A DNA stretch of 64,000 nt, taken from assembly GCA_016712345.1 (NCBI GenBank), contig JADJRH010000011.1, positions 3,224,001 to 3,288,000 on the forward strand, given 5' to 3'. The notes beneath the pieces were generated by a model that was not told the origin of the DNA, ran no database searches, and saw nothing but the letters and a program-made list of their open reading frames with translations. The stretch is from Polyangiaceae bacterium (GTDB lineage Bacteria > Myxococcota_A > Polyangia > Polyangiales > Polyangiaceae). Position 1 is the stretch's first letter; each line of letters opens with the position of its first letter. Made by a program: the position numbers and the translations under genes. Below are positions 8,868 through 18,495 of this stretch, piece after piece.

Positions 8868-9641
8868 CTAGCCTGGCAGGTTTAAGCGGCGGGCGGTGTT
8901 TGCGCGCGTGAGATGCGCCAATTCTTCAAAAGCGATGTTGCGGAGCGACGCGACGCGTTTGGCTGTGTGAACAAGAAAGGCCGGTTCACAAGGCTTTCCG
9001 CGCACGGGCACAGGCGCCAGATAAGGGCTGTCGGTTTCGATCAAGATGCGATCGGCCGGAGCCCACGCGGCTACCTCATGCACCGAAGTTGCGCTCTTGA
9101 ATGTGACAATGCCTGAAAAAGAAAGGTCAAACTCAAGGTCGAGGGCGCGCTCGGCAAAGGCTTTGTCCTCTGAAAAGCAGTGAATAATGCCGCCTACATC
9201 GGCCGCGTGTTCGTCTTTCAGAATGGCGATTGTGTCGTCGGGGGCCAATCGAGTGTGTACACAAATTGGTTTTTTGACGTCCCTGGCGAGCGCAATTTGC
9301 CTTCGAAATGCGGCTTTTTGAACTTCCATCGGCGAGCGCATGTAGTGGTAGTCGAGGCCCATCTCTCCAACGGCCACCACTTCGGGAGCGCGCGCGAGTT
9401 CTTCCAACTCGGCAAACATCGCATCGTCCAGCACCGAAGCGTCGTGCGGGTGAACGCCCACAATCGCCCGCACGTCGGAGCGCCCTCGGGCAAGCTCGAT
9501 CGCGAAACGCGCGGAGTCGAGTGTTTCGCCGACACCAATGACCACAAAAAAGCCCACGCCGGCCGCTTTGGCGCGGGCGATGGCGTCGTCCGCCGACGCA
9601 ATGCCGGCACCGTCGAGATGGCAATGACTGTCGATGAGCAT
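8868..9641 (-). CDS. tatD: TatD family metal-dependent hydrolase (DNase)
   Basis: 257 residues from ATG 9641 (MLIDSHCHLDG). The ORF extends to 9674, but the first methionine before DSHCHLD fits family starts. Motifs are HxH (SHCHLD), GVHPHDA, VGEMGLDYHY, KPICVHTR, GIIHCFSED and ILIETDSPYL, which supply the two-metal site. TatD proteins are magnesium-dependent nucleases or amidohydrolase-fold phosphodiesterases linked to DNA repair and degradation; the motif set is intact, so activity is expected. It is divergent from the glycine dehydrogenase gene with about 50 nt between starts. Confidence 0.93.
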   Translation of the reverse strand: MLIDSHCHLDGAGIASADDAIARAKAAGVGFFVVIGVGETLDSARFAIELARGRSDVRAIVGVHPHDASVLDDAMFAELEELARAPEVVAVGEMGLDYHYMRSPMEVQKAAFRRQIALARDVKKPICVHTRLAPDDTIAILKDEHAADVGGIIHCFSEDKAFAERALDLEFDLSFSGIVTFKSATSVHEVAAWAPADRILIETDSPYLAPVPVRGKPCEPAFLVHTAKRVASLRNIAFEELAHLTRANTARRLNLPG

Positions 9642-9690
9642 TTTTTCCGAAAACTTTGGAAGAACCTGAGGCATGCTGCGCCCGCCCAGT

Positions 9691-11055
9691 ATGCGCTACC
9701 TGCCCCACACGACTGAAGAGATCGACGAAATGCTCAAATTGGTAGGCGTTTCGTCGCTTGACGAACTGTACGCCTCCATTCCGTCGGAAGCCCGCTTCAG
9801 CAAAAACCTCGATTTGCCGGCCGCCATGGACGAGCCGTCGCTCATGCGACACGTCGGCGAGCTGGCCGAAAAAAATCGCGGCGCGGCCATGCTCTCGTTT
9901 TTGGGAGCCGGTGCGTACCACCACCACTTCCCCCCGGCGGCCGATCAACTGCTTCTTCGCAGCGAATTTTACACTGCGTACACACCGTACCAGCCTGAAG
10001 TGGCGCAGGGTACACTTCAGGTCATTTTTGAATTTCAAACGATCGTGAGTGAAATCTTGGGCCTCCCGGTCGCCAACGCCTCCATGTACGACGGCGCTTC
10101 GGCCGCGGCTGAAGGTGTACTCATGGCGCGCCGGCTCACAGGCCGCGAGCACACAGTGCTCTCGCGCGGGTTGCATCCCGACTATGCGGGCACCATCGAA
10201 ACATTCGTCCACAGCCTTGGACAAGGCCGCAAATCGCTCACCTACGTGAACGTTGGGGCTGACGGGTCACCCGACACAAACGGCTTGATTGAAGCCATCA
10301 CCGATCAAACGGCGTGTGTTGTGATCGGTTATCCAAACTTCTTCGGCTGCGTTTCCGACATTCGAAAACTTGCCGACGCGGCACACGCCAAAGGCGCGCT
10401 GCTCATCACCACAACCCAGGATCCGTACGCGCTCGCCCTCATCGAGCCGCCCGGTGCTCTCGGCGCCGACATCGCCGTTGCAGAAGGTCAACCGCTCGGC
10501 CTTCCCCCTCAATACGGCGGCCCCGGCGTGGGATTGTTTGCGTGTCGAAACGACCGCAAATACCTGCAACAAGTGCCCGGCCGTTTGGTCGGCGAAACCG
10601 TGGATAAACACGGCTCACGCGGTTACGTACTCACGCTTGCCACGCGCGAACAACACATTCGGCGCGAGCGCGCGACGAGCAACATCTGCACAAACAGCGG
10701 GCTCTGCGCCACCGCGCTCACCATCAAAATGTGCATGCTCGGCAAGCGCGGATTTGTCGACTCGGCAAAACAATGCCTCGCCAAGGCCGAATATCTCAAA
10801 GCCCAAATCAACGCTCTTTCAGGCTACGGCCTGCGTTATTCGGCACCCACGTTCAACGAATTTTGCGTGAGCGTCCGCGGCGGCGATGCGGCCAAACTTG
10901 TCTCGGCGCTCGCCGCTCAAAACATCATCGCCGGGTTTGACCTCGGCCGTGTCGACCCCGCCCGCAAAGGTGAACTGCTCGTTGCCGTGACTGAACGCCA
11001 CAGCCGCGCAGACCTCGACACGTTCGCAGCGGCTCTCAGCGGATTTGCCGGCTGA
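9691..11055 (+). CDS. gcvPA: Glycine dehydrogenase (decarboxylating) subunit 1
   Basis: 454 residues from ATG 9691 (MRYLPHTTEEIDEML), the usual start of GcvPA; an upstream ATG at 9673 adds six unconserved residues. This is the N-terminal half of the split P-protein of the glycine cleavage system, which with GcvPB and PLP decarboxylates glycine. Typical segments are FLGAGAYHHHFP, YTPYQPEVAQGTLQ, NASMYDGASAAAE, PNFFG, GGPGVGLFACR and the end ATSNICTNSGLCA. The PLP lysine resides on subunit 2. Neither gcvPB nor gcvT/gcvH is next to it here, so those partners must be elsewhere. Confidence 0.95.
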   Translation: MRYLPHTTEEIDEMLKLVGVSSLDELYASIPSEARFSKNLDLPAAMDEPSLMRHVGELAEKNRGAAMLSFLGAGAYHHHFPPAADQLLLRSEFYTAYTPYQPEVAQGTLQVIFEFQTIVSEILGLPVANASMYDGASAAAEGVLMARRLTGREHTVLSRGLHPDYAGTIETFVHSLGQGRKSLTYVNVGADGSPDTNGLIEAITDQTACVVIGYPNFFGCVSDIRKLADAAHAKGALLITTTQDPYALALIEPPGALGADIAVAEGQPLGLPPQYGGPGVGLFACRNDRKYLQQVPGRLVGETVDKHGSRGYVLTLATREQHIRRERATSNICTNSGLCATALTIKMCMLGKRGFVDSAKQCLAKAEYLKAQINALSGYGLRYSAPTFNEFCVSVRGGDAAKLVSALAAQNIIAGFDLGRVDPARKGELLVAVTERHSRADLDTFAAALSGFAG

Positions 11056-11315
11056 GAAACGGCGCGCGCTTCCCAAAATCGAGCGAAGTGCCGCGGCCCC
11101 CTCAAATTGGTCCACCGCAAATCACCTGCGCTCACTTTTTGTGTTGACCAAAGAACACGCAGGGGGCTAAACATTGTGTTCGCGGTTGCGGCGTCGACCT
11201 TCCCCCCCCGGGTCCGCCGCGACCGCTTTTATTTTTTGTCCCCTGGGTTTCCGCAAGGCGCTCACAGCGGTTGAACCCACATGACACCTGGGCCCGACCG
11301 GTGTACACAAACCCC

Positions 11316-12221
11316 GTGCCGCGCCGCGCTTTCAGGGCCCTTGTTCTCGCTTCGCTTGCCGGCTTCGGTTGCGGCCCCGCGCAAACCAACTCGCCCCAGG
11401 CGCAACCCGGCGCATCGACCGCCGGCACGGCCAACGCGGCCCCGTCGTCGGATGCTTCCGCGCCCAACGGCGCCGCGGGCACAACAAACGCCGCCGGTTT
11501 GCCGCGCGTCGAGTGCGATCGCTTCATGGATGTCGTCGCGCGCACAACCACGTTGCGGGCCTCGATCCATCGCGAGGTTTCTTCTTTGGCAAGAGCTACA
11601 GAATGGGCCGATGCCGCCATGGTCCTGTCGGCCGATGCCAAAGCGCTCGTCGTAACGCATCCAGACTTGGTGATCGAAACCGCCAATCTGGCAACGCGCC
11701 TCAGTGATTTGGGACGCCAACTGAAGACCCTTGTCGCCGCCGAAAAAGGCTCCGATTCGAGCAAAAAAGCCGCCGCCCACACCCTGGTGATTCAAACATC
11801 GGAGCAGGTAGAAGTGCTCACCCGAGAGCCCGCAGCGCGCTGCGCCGGTAACACCAAAAAGCTCCTCGCCACATCGGGCAAACTGCCCATCGACGCGGTT
11901 CAGCGAGCGCTCCAAGCTCAATTTCCCCAAGCGCAAAAGTGCTACGAAGAAGGCCTGAAACGCAACAAAAAGCTCGAAGGCCGCGTGCTCGTTCGCCTCG
12001 TTGTGGGCCTTTCGGGCGCCGCGACAGAAGCAGCCGCCGTGAGCGGAAAAGCCGCCGAACAAGCCGATATCGTGACGCCGAGCAGCGTGGAAGCCCCCGC
12101 CCTCGCCGATGAAAAGGTGGTTGCGTGCGTTGTTGCGGCAATGGCCGCCGCCAAGTTTCCACCGCCCGACGGAGGCACGGTGAGCATTGTGTACCCAGTG
12201 ACCTTTTCGCGATCACCTTAG
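11316..12221 (+). CDS. Lipoprotein with AgmX/PglI-type C-terminal domain
   Basis: 301 residues from GTG 11316, which gives MPRRAFRALVLASLAGFGCG, a good lipoprotein signal with Cys19. A TTG start at 11271 would put 15 extra residues before the signal and is disfavoured. After an Ala/Ser/Gly-rich linker (about 22-65), a helical region (about 70-185) precedes a C-terminal domain with IDAVQRALQAQFPQAQKCYEEGLKRNKKLEGRVLVRLVVGLSG and VVACVVAAMAAAKFPPPDGGTVSIVYPVTF, typical of myxobacterial AgmX/PglI-like proteins. The protein is probably anchored in the outer membrane facing the periplasm. Its function is unknown. Confidence 0.75.
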   Translation: MPRRAFRALVLASLAGFGCGPAQTNSPQAQPGASTAGTANAAPSSDASAPNGAAGTTNAAGLPRVECDRFMDVVARTTTLRASIHREVSSLARATEWADAAMVLSADAKALVVTHPDLVIETANLATRLSDLGRQLKTLVAAEKGSDSSKKAAAHTLVIQTSEQVEVLTREPAARCAGNTKKLLATSGKLPIDAVQRALQAQFPQAQKCYEEGLKRNKKLEGRVLVRLVVGLSGAATEAAAVSGKAAEQADIVTPSSVEAPALADEKVVACVVAAMAAAKFPPPDGGTVSIVYPVTFSRSP

Positions 12222-12389
12222 GCCGGCTACCCTGAAGTTGCCCTGGGTGCTCAAGATCGGCAGTCGGGCAGTGCGCAGGTGACCAAAAATGTCATGACAG
12301 TGGGTGCCGGCTTTTCAGACAGTTTGCCATTTTGCCGATGTTTGCAGCCGAAAACCGCCGTGGCATTGACATTGCCATGAGCGCCCGGC

Positions 12390-14174
12390 ATGAAAACTTG
12401 GACCGGGTGGATGGGTAGAGTCGGGGCCCTTGGCGGTTGTCTTCTATTTGTATCCCTGAGCATTGCGGGCTGCAAAACGGAAGAGAACTTGCCACCTCCG
12501 ATTTGGACACAAGAGGACGCGTTGCCACCTTTAAGCGGCGGAACGTTGCTCGTCACAAAAGGTCAGATACGCGCCGTTGCGTCGGATCCTGATACCAATG
12601 TGATTTGGACGGCTCGACTTGACACCGGCGTTCGAGAACACGTGATTGAGCTAAAAAAAGGGGATGAACCCGGCCGTTTGGTAGAATCGAGCGATGGGAA
12701 GGTTCATGTGGCGCTGCGCGGTAGTGGGGAGATCGCCACCATAGATCCCACATTGGGTAAGTTGATTCGGCGAACGCCGGTGTGTCAAATGCCGCGGGGT
12801 GTGGACTACAGCGCGGAGTCTGACAAAGTGATTGTTGGCTGCGCCGAGGGTAAGATCGTTACTTTTGCCGCTAAAACCGGCATTATCTCAACCAGTCTGA
12901 CAGTTGAAAACGACGTTCGCGACGTGTTTTATCACAATGGTCACTTTATCATGACAAGGCTCCGTTCAGCGGAGTTGATTACCGTGGACGCGTACGGGCA
13001 AGAAATTGATCGGGCAAAGCCGGTCGAGGTTCAGCTTCCATTCAAAAATGCGCTCGACCAAACAACCGAGGCCACGTTTTTTCCAACCGTTGCGTGGCGA
13101 ACTGCAAAAATGCCGGACGGCTCGTTTTTAATGGTGCACCAACGGGCTTCGACCGCTCCTGTAGAAGTCAAAGAGTCCAACGGATACGCTTCAAACAACG
13201 ATTCGTGTGCCGGCATTGTTCACGCCGCCATCGCACGATTTAACGTCGATGAATTCGGTCAAATCCAAGACCCCGCGGCGACTTGGGCCCGACTGGGAGG
13301 GGCCCTTCCTGTCGACATCATGGCCGACACCGACGAAGATTCCATGACAGTGGTCGCGGCGGGCAGCCGTCACTTGTTGACCGTCAGTGGGCCAGTGCTG
13401 TCTCAAAAGTACGCTTCGTGCGTGGCTGGAGTCCCGGTCGAGTCTGGTATGCCCGTGGGTGTCAGCGAGTCCAATGGTCAGTTGGTTGTCCTGCTGCGGT
13501 CTCCCATCGCAATCGAGGTGCCTGAGCGGTCCGTCCGCATCCAACTCGACCGCACGGCAGTCAACCGGGGCCATGCGCTCTTTCACCTGGCTCCCAATGG
13601 AATGGTCGCTTGTGCATCCTGCCATCCTGAAGGGCGCGAAGACGGTCACGTATGGAACTTTGCAACGATCGGTCCTCGCCGATCCCAATCGCTGCGAGGC
13701 GGCATTCAACGCACGTTGCCACTGCACTGGGATGGCGACATGGCCAACATGCACGAGATTGTGAGTGAGGTGCTTGTCAACCGTATGGGCGGATCAATGC
13801 CTTCAGCGGAAGAAGAATTGGCACTTGCAAACTGGATTGAAGCGTTGCCAAAGCTCGCCCCACTTCGCGACCCGGAGGATGAATCCGCGCTTCGTGGAAA
13901 GGACATTTTTGAGCGCGATGATGTGGGGTGCCTCGCCTGTCACTCGGGTGAATACCTTACCAACAACCGAAACGAAAATGTCGGGCTTGAAAACATCCTT
14001 CAGGTTCCTTCGCTCAGGGGCGTGGCGTGGCGAACGCCGCTCATGCACCACGGGTGCGCAAAAACCCTTGCGGAGCGGTTTGACCCCGATTGCGGCGGCG
14101 CCAAACATGGGCATACCGATCAGCTCTCGGCGAAGGAACTGGCCGACTTGATCGCTTACCTTGAGAGTTTGTAG
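12390..14174 (+). CDS. Di-heme c-type cytochrome lipoprotein, paralogue 1
   Basis: 594 residues. A lipoprotein signal (MKTWTGWMGRVGALGGCLLFVSLSIAGC, Cys28) leads into a propeller-like domain (about 45-380: AVASDPDTNVIWTARLDTGVREHVIELKKGDEPGRLV, ESSDGKVHVALRGSGEIATIDP). The C-terminal part has two c-type heme sites, CASCH (408-412) and CLACH (514-518), separated by about 100 residues, with a WNFATIGPRRSQSLRGG block, as in MauG/di-heme peroxidase-like electron-transfer proteins. It probably works in the periplasm as an oxidoreductase of unknown substrate. A close paralogue follows in tandem. Confidence 0.85.
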   Translation: MKTWTGWMGRVGALGGCLLFVSLSIAGCKTEENLPPPIWTQEDALPPLSGGTLLVTKGQIRAVASDPDTNVIWTARLDTGVREHVIELKKGDEPGRLVESSDGKVHVALRGSGEIATIDPTLGKLIRRTPVCQMPRGVDYSAESDKVIVGCAEGKIVTFAAKTGIISTSLTVENDVRDVFYHNGHFIMTRLRSAELITVDAYGQEIDRAKPVEVQLPFKNALDQTTEATFFPTVAWRTAKMPDGSFLMVHQRASTAPVEVKESNGYASNNDSCAGIVHAAIARFNVDEFGQIQDPAATWARLGGALPVDIMADTDEDSMTVVAAGSRHLLTVSGPVLSQKYASCVAGVPVESGMPVGVSESNGQLVVLLRSPIAIEVPERSVRIQLDRTAVNRGHALFHLAPNGMVACASCHPEGREDGHVWNFATIGPRRSQSLRGGIQRTLPLHWDGDMANMHEIVSEVLVNRMGGSMPSAEEELALANWIEALPKLAPLRDPEDESALRGKDIFERDDVGCLACHSGEYLTNNRNENVGLENILQVPSLRGVAWRTPLMHHGCAKTLAERFDPDCGGAKHGHTDQLSAKELADLIAYLESL

Positions 14175-14394
14175 AGTCCTCGGCCTAAATCACGCGATCT
14201 CAACCACTTTCGTTTTGGCAGTCCGGGCGCCTACCTGACAACGTGTAAAACTCCGGCGAGCTGAAGATTGTCAGGCGGCTGGGGTACACTCGACAAAAAC
14301 CGTCACACCTTGACCGGATCCGCTTTCTTGATAGGTGAGATTTGACAAGAATACGCAAATCGCCCGCGGCATGCTCGTTGCTGCGTGCCAATAT

Positions 14395-16206
14395 ATGAAA
14401 AAACAAAACCGGTGCATGGGTAGATTTGGCGCGTTGCTCGGCAACACGCTCTTTGTGATGCTCCATACGATAGGATGCGAAGCGGATGAGCCATACCCTC
14501 CGCCGATTTCGGAACAGCCCACCACCGGCGGCGGACACACCACGAGTGAAGAGCCATCCAGCTTGAAAGAACCTGTCCTTCCACCTGTGAGCGGCGGAAC
14601 GTTATTGATCACAGACGGGGGCATGCGCGCTGTTGCCTCTGATCCCGACGTGGACGTGATTTGGACGGCGCGCCTTGATGCGGGTGTGCGAGAACATGTG
14701 ATCGAGTTGCAAAAGGGGGATGAACCGGGTCGTTTGGTAGAATCGAGCGATGGGAAGGTTCACGTCGCGCTGCGCGGCGCGGGCGAGATCGCAACGATTG
14801 ATCCCGCGGTTGGGGAGTTGATTCGGCGAACCGCTGTATGTCAAATGGCACGCGGGTTGGAATATGACGCGGCCTCTGACCAGGTGGCTGTTGGGTGCGC
14901 CGAAGGCAAAATTGTGGTGATAAACGCTCAAAGCGGCGCGATTACAAAAAGTCTGAGTGTCGAGCCTGACATTCGCGACGTGTTTTTTCTGGGCGATCAG
15001 TTTGTTGTAACGACGCTCCGCTCTGCGGAGTTGATCTCGTTCGATGGCAACGGACACGAGATTGACAGGGCAAAACCGCCCCCATTGCTGCGATTTGATG
15101 GGACAGCAGAGCGCTGGTTCTCACCCGCCGTGGCGTGGCGCACCATCCGAATGCCGGACGGCACGTTTCTAATGGTCCACCAGGGCGAAAGATCGGAGGT
15201 GATCGACCTCGAGTCGCAGCAAGACTACGGTTCTCACTGTTCCGGTATCATGTACACCGGATTCACCCGGTTCGTTCCAACGGAGGGAGGTCAAATCGAC
15301 GACCCGTTGCCGGGCACATACACCATTGGTGAAGCCCTCCCAGTGGACCTGTTGATATACGACGCTGGAAAAGAGCTTGCCGTTGCAGCCGCCGGTGGCC
15401 GCACGATCATCAGGCATTTGGTTGCCAATTTAAGCGATCCCGGCTTCTTTTGTGACGCACTTGGGGCAGAGTCAAACGGCATGCCGGTGGGGCTGGGCGA
15501 GTCCAATGGCGAGATCATCGTGCTTTTGCGTGACCCGCCCTTCATAGCGGCCGTCAATAGCAATCTTCGTATTGATCTTGGACTGCCTGCCACCAATGCG
15601 GGTCATGCCTTGTTTCACTCGGCACCCAATGGAGTTCTGGCCTGCGCTTCGTGCCATCCAGAAGGCCGGGAGGATGGTCACGTTTGGAATTTTTCCACGA
15701 TGGGGGCGCGGCGATCGCAGTCGCTTCGCGGGGGTGTACAGGCAACCTTACCCCTCAATTGGGACGGTGGCATGGCAGACATTCACGCGATTGTGGCGGA
15801 CGTGTTTGTAAAACGTTTGGGTGGATCTCCGCCCACCGCCGACGAAGAAAAGTCCCTTGTCGATTGGATCAACGCGTTGCCGCGCCTTACGCCGCTGCGA
15901 AACCCTCAAGATGATGCGGCGCTCCGAGGGAAGAAAATTTTTGAAAGCGCCGAGGCCGGGTGCAACACCTGCCACTCGGGTGAACACTTCACCAACAATC
16001 AAAACGAAGATGTGGGGTTGGGCGGCGCGCTTCAGGTCCCATCGCTGTTGGGCGTCGCGTGGCGAACGCCGCTCATGCACAGTGGATGCGCCAAAACCCT
16101 TGCAGATCGCTTCGATCCCAACTGCGGCGGGGCGAACCACGGGCATACCGATCAGCTCTCCGCGCATGAACTGGCCGACTTGATCGCTTACCTGGAGAGT
16201 TTGTAA
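14395..16206 (+). CDS. Di-heme c-type cytochrome lipoprotein, paralogue 2
   Basis: 603 residues from ATG 14395 (MKKQNRCMGRFGALLG), which aligns with the start of the upstream paralogue; an ATG at 14335 is possible but unaligned. The lipoprotein signal ends at MLHTIGC. Long stretches are the same as in the upstream gene, for example DEPGRLVESSDGKVHVALRG, CASCHPEGREDGHVWNF and ELADLIAYLESL. Heme sites are CASCH (417-421) and CNTCH (523-527). The linker after the signal and parts of the propeller have diverged, so this is an old tandem duplication rather than a recent copy. Same inferred role: periplasmic electron transfer, substrate unknown. Confidence 0.85.
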   Translation: MKKQNRCMGRFGALLGNTLFVMLHTIGCEADEPYPPPISEQPTTGGGHTTSEEPSSLKEPVLPPVSGGTLLITDGGMRAVASDPDVDVIWTARLDAGVREHVIELQKGDEPGRLVESSDGKVHVALRGAGEIATIDPAVGELIRRTAVCQMARGLEYDAASDQVAVGCAEGKIVVINAQSGAITKSLSVEPDIRDVFFLGDQFVVTTLRSAELISFDGNGHEIDRAKPPPLLRFDGTAERWFSPAVAWRTIRMPDGTFLMVHQGERSEVIDLESQQDYGSHCSGIMYTGFTRFVPTEGGQIDDPLPGTYTIGEALPVDLLIYDAGKELAVAAAGGRTIIRHLVANLSDPGFFCDALGAESNGMPVGLGESNGEIIVLLRDPPFIAAVNSNLRIDLGLPATNAGHALFHSAPNGVLACASCHPEGREDGHVWNFSTMGARRSQSLRGGVQATLPLNWDGGMADIHAIVADVFVKRLGGSPPTADEEKSLVDWINALPRLTPLRNPQDDAALRGKKIFESAEAGCNTCHSGEHFTNNQNEDVGLGGALQVPSLLGVAWRTPLMHSGCAKTLADRFDPNCGGANHGHTDQLSAHELADLIAYLESL

Positions 16207-16252
16207 CCGCGTCGCGATCTACCCATGGTCTACCCATGAGAGGGAGCGAAGG

Positions 16253-17323
16253 TTAAGGTTTTTTGATTCTATACACGGCGCCGGTTGTACCATCGGACTC
16301 TACCCAATACACATGTGAATCATCCACAACAAGTTGACCGGGCCCGTTAGACGTTGTCGCGAGGATCTGGGGCGCCTGTCCTGCGTCGGCAAAGTTGATT
16401 CCGTAATAGTCGGGACCGGCGTACGTCCAAAAAATGCGTTCTTGATCGTCCACGGCGATGTCGATCGATTCCACACCCTTTAAGACAATTTCTGCACCCG
16501 GAGCAACGGGAGATGCCCGGGCAATATACATCATTTGATCCTGCCAATAAGCGTAGCCGGCATGGGCCGTTAAGTTTGAGTATTGCCAGTCCGACTTGCC
16601 AACCAAGATATTTGGAGAGGCGAGGTCCGGTTCGAAATACGTAATTGTAAAGGCATTGTTTACGAACACACTGTTGCCATCGGCCGCAATTTCCGTGGCT
16701 GTCGGAGCTGCGTACACTTGGACCGATTCCGTGGCCAGGTCCACGTGGTGGAAGGCGGAAGAGGTGATCATGTTCACGTGCCACGGCCCGGCTGCCACGC
16801 GACCCGCCGCTTCGCCCTGAACTTCAAGCACAAGAGCGGTTGAACCTCCCCATTCTGATATGGACTTGATCCACGCTTTTCCCGGCGGGCAGCCGGCGCA
16901 AACATTCTGGGGCTCCGAGTAGAAAATGGTGCCCCCCACAACATCAAAGTCGAGCGCGTTTACGTATAGAATGGAGACTTCGAGTGTGGCTTTATCAATG
17001 CGCAATATCAGTGGCTCTTCGGGACCGATTTGCTGCGCAAACACGGCCGTTTCGCTTTGCCGGAGTTGCCACGGGATCGCAAGATTGGCTAACAATTGAA
17101 CGCCCGCCGGTTCACCCGCGGCGCCGCCTTGACCCGACGTTTCACCGGCCGACCCCGACGACGAAGATGCGCCGCCCACTCCACCCGCGCCGCCGTCCGC
17201 ACCGCTTGAGCTTACTGAAGCACTCTCAACAATGACATCACCCCCGCAACCGCCGACCAGGTGCAGAGCCGCTAAGGCAGCCAACGAAAAAGTGGAGCGG
17301 AGGCCGGAGAAAGCAAAGTACAT
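16253..17323 (-). CDS. Secreted lipoprotein, propeller-like
   Basis: 356 residues. The N-terminus has a signal with lipobox ending LVGGC (Cys26). A Gly/Ser/Ala-rich linker (about 30-72, GGAGGVGGASSSSGSAGE) follows, as is common in this genome. The rest has irregular repeats of the form A-x-D-x-x-x-V/I-Y/F-W/V (EIAADGNSVFVNN, DIAVDDQERIFWTYAG, LVVDDSHVYWVESDGTTGAVYRIKKP) that resemble beta-propeller blades of DUF5050 type. No catalytic motif is seen. It probably sits on the outer membrane. It converges with the second cytochrome gene, 46 nt away. Confidence 0.7.
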   Translation of the reverse strand: MYFAFSGLRSTFSLAALAALHLVGGCGGDVIVESASVSSSGADGGAGGVGGASSSSGSAGETSGQGGAAGEPAGVQLLANLAIPWQLRQSETAVFAQQIGPEEPLILRIDKATLEVSILYVNALDFDVVGGTIFYSEPQNVCAGCPPGKAWIKSISEWGGSTALVLEVQGEAAGRVAAGPWHVNMITSSAFHHVDLATESVQVYAAPTATEIAADGNSVFVNNAFTITYFEPDLASPNILVGKSDWQYSNLTAHAGYAYWQDQMMYIARASPVAPGAEIVLKGVESIDIAVDDQERIFWTYAGPDYYGINFADAGQAPQILATTSNGPGQLVVDDSHVYWVESDGTTGAVYRIKKP

Positions 17324-17501
17324 CGGTGAAGTGGAGCGGACTTTTCGGGCCTATTCAAGCTTCAAAAATGCCGAGGTTCGGCTTCGGTGGCAGTAGTCTT
17401 CCGCATCTTCCGGCGGTTCCGGCACGGGGGACAACACCACAGGAGGGGAGAATGAAGGTTGCACACTGTCGCACTCACAACGCCCGTTCAACAGCCGACC
17501 G

Positions 17502-18392
17502 TTACAACTTACTCTCCACCAACCAGTCCACAAAAGCCCTCACCCGAGCATTCAGATGACGGGTAGGTGGGTACAGAACAAAGATCGGCAGCTGGCCCAC
17601 GTCCCAATCCGAAAGAACTCGAACCAATTTTTTGCTGCGAAGAAGCGAGTTGACATACGCCGAGCGCGGCGTTTGAAAAAGCCCCAACCCTGCCACCCCA
17701 CACGCAATCAACGTGTCGGTGTCATTGCACGCCGCGAGGTGCGATACTGTTACTTCCCGCGCGACACCGTTTCGCTCAAAGTCAAACGTGGCGACCTTAC
17801 CTGTGAGGGGCGACAAAAAGGCCACGGCCTTGTGATGTGTACACTCGTCGGGCGTTTGGGGTGCGCCGTGTTTTTTGATGTAGGCCGGAGCAGCGCAAGT
17901 GATCATGGGTAGATTTTTTAACCTTCGAGCCACCAAAGTCTCATCCACAACGGGGCCGCCCCGAACCACACAATCCACCGATTCACGCAGCAGATCCACC
18001 GGCCTGTCAGAACTGCCCACCTCCAGTTGAATGCCAGGAAATTTGGCAAAAAAACGCGGCAACGCCGGCGCCAGAATGTGTCGACCAAACGCCGCGGGCA
18101 CATCTACCCGCAACCGCCCTGTCGCGGCACGGGTTGCTCCACGCATGCCCTCCCCCAAGTCGGTCACGTCTTGAAGAAGCCGCTCCACCCGCTCCAAAGC
18201 GGCGGCACCGTCGTTGGTGAGCGTCACGCGACGCGTTGTCCTGTGAAACAACGTGACGCCCCAGTGCCCTTCAAGCTGTTGCACCAGCCCCGTCACCGTT
18301 GCGTTTGACACGTTAAGCGCATGCGCGGCCCCGGTAAACCCCGAGTGAACCGCCACCGCTTGAAACGCCAACATGCTGCGAAAAAGGTCCAT
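17502..18392 (-). CDS. LysR-family transcriptional regulator
   Basis: 296 residues. The N-terminal winged helix (about 1-60: LFRSMLAFQAVAVHSGFTGAAHALNVSNATVTGLVQQLEG, LFHRTTRRVTLTNDG) is followed by the LysR substrate-binding domain (about 88-290: GRLRVDVPAAFGRHILAPALPRFFAKFPGIQLEV, GLFQTP). It is closest in style to the CrgA/DsdC-like regulators that control oxidoreductases. It is divergent from the aldo/keto reductase gene with a 103-nt AT-rich spacer holding an interrupted dyad, so regulation of that gene and autoregulation are likely. The effector is unknown. Confidence 0.93.
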   Translation of the reverse strand: MDLFRSMLAFQAVAVHSGFTGAAHALNVSNATVTGLVQQLEGHWGVTLFHRTTRRVTLTNDGAAALERVERLLQDVTDLGEGMRGATRAATGRLRVDVPAAFGRHILAPALPRFFAKFPGIQLEVGSSDRPVDLLRESVDCVVRGGPVVDETLVARRLKNLPMITCAAPAYIKKHGAPQTPDECTHHKAVAFLSPLTGKVATFDFERNGVAREVTVSHLAACNDTDTLIACGVAGLGLFQTPRSAYVNSLLRSKKLVRVLSDWDVGQLPIFVLYPPTRHLNARVRAFVDWLVESKL

Positions 18393-18397
18393 TATTC

Positions 18398-18419
18398 GAT
18401 TATTCTAAAAAGTATTATC
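18398..18419. promoter_or_regulatory. Candidate LysR operator
   Basis: A 22-bp interrupted dyad in the LysR/aldo-keto reductase spacer, GATTATTC...GTATTATC, symmetric at most outer positions and much more AT-rich than its surroundings. Position and symmetry fit a LysR box (T-N11-A type). No footprint or consensus search was possible. Confidence 0.4.
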
Positions 18420-18495
18420 AGATTTTGCCTCTTTATTCAAGCAATGGCGGGTAGTAAATGCAACATCGTTCACCCAAGTTGAAAGGAAAAGCATC

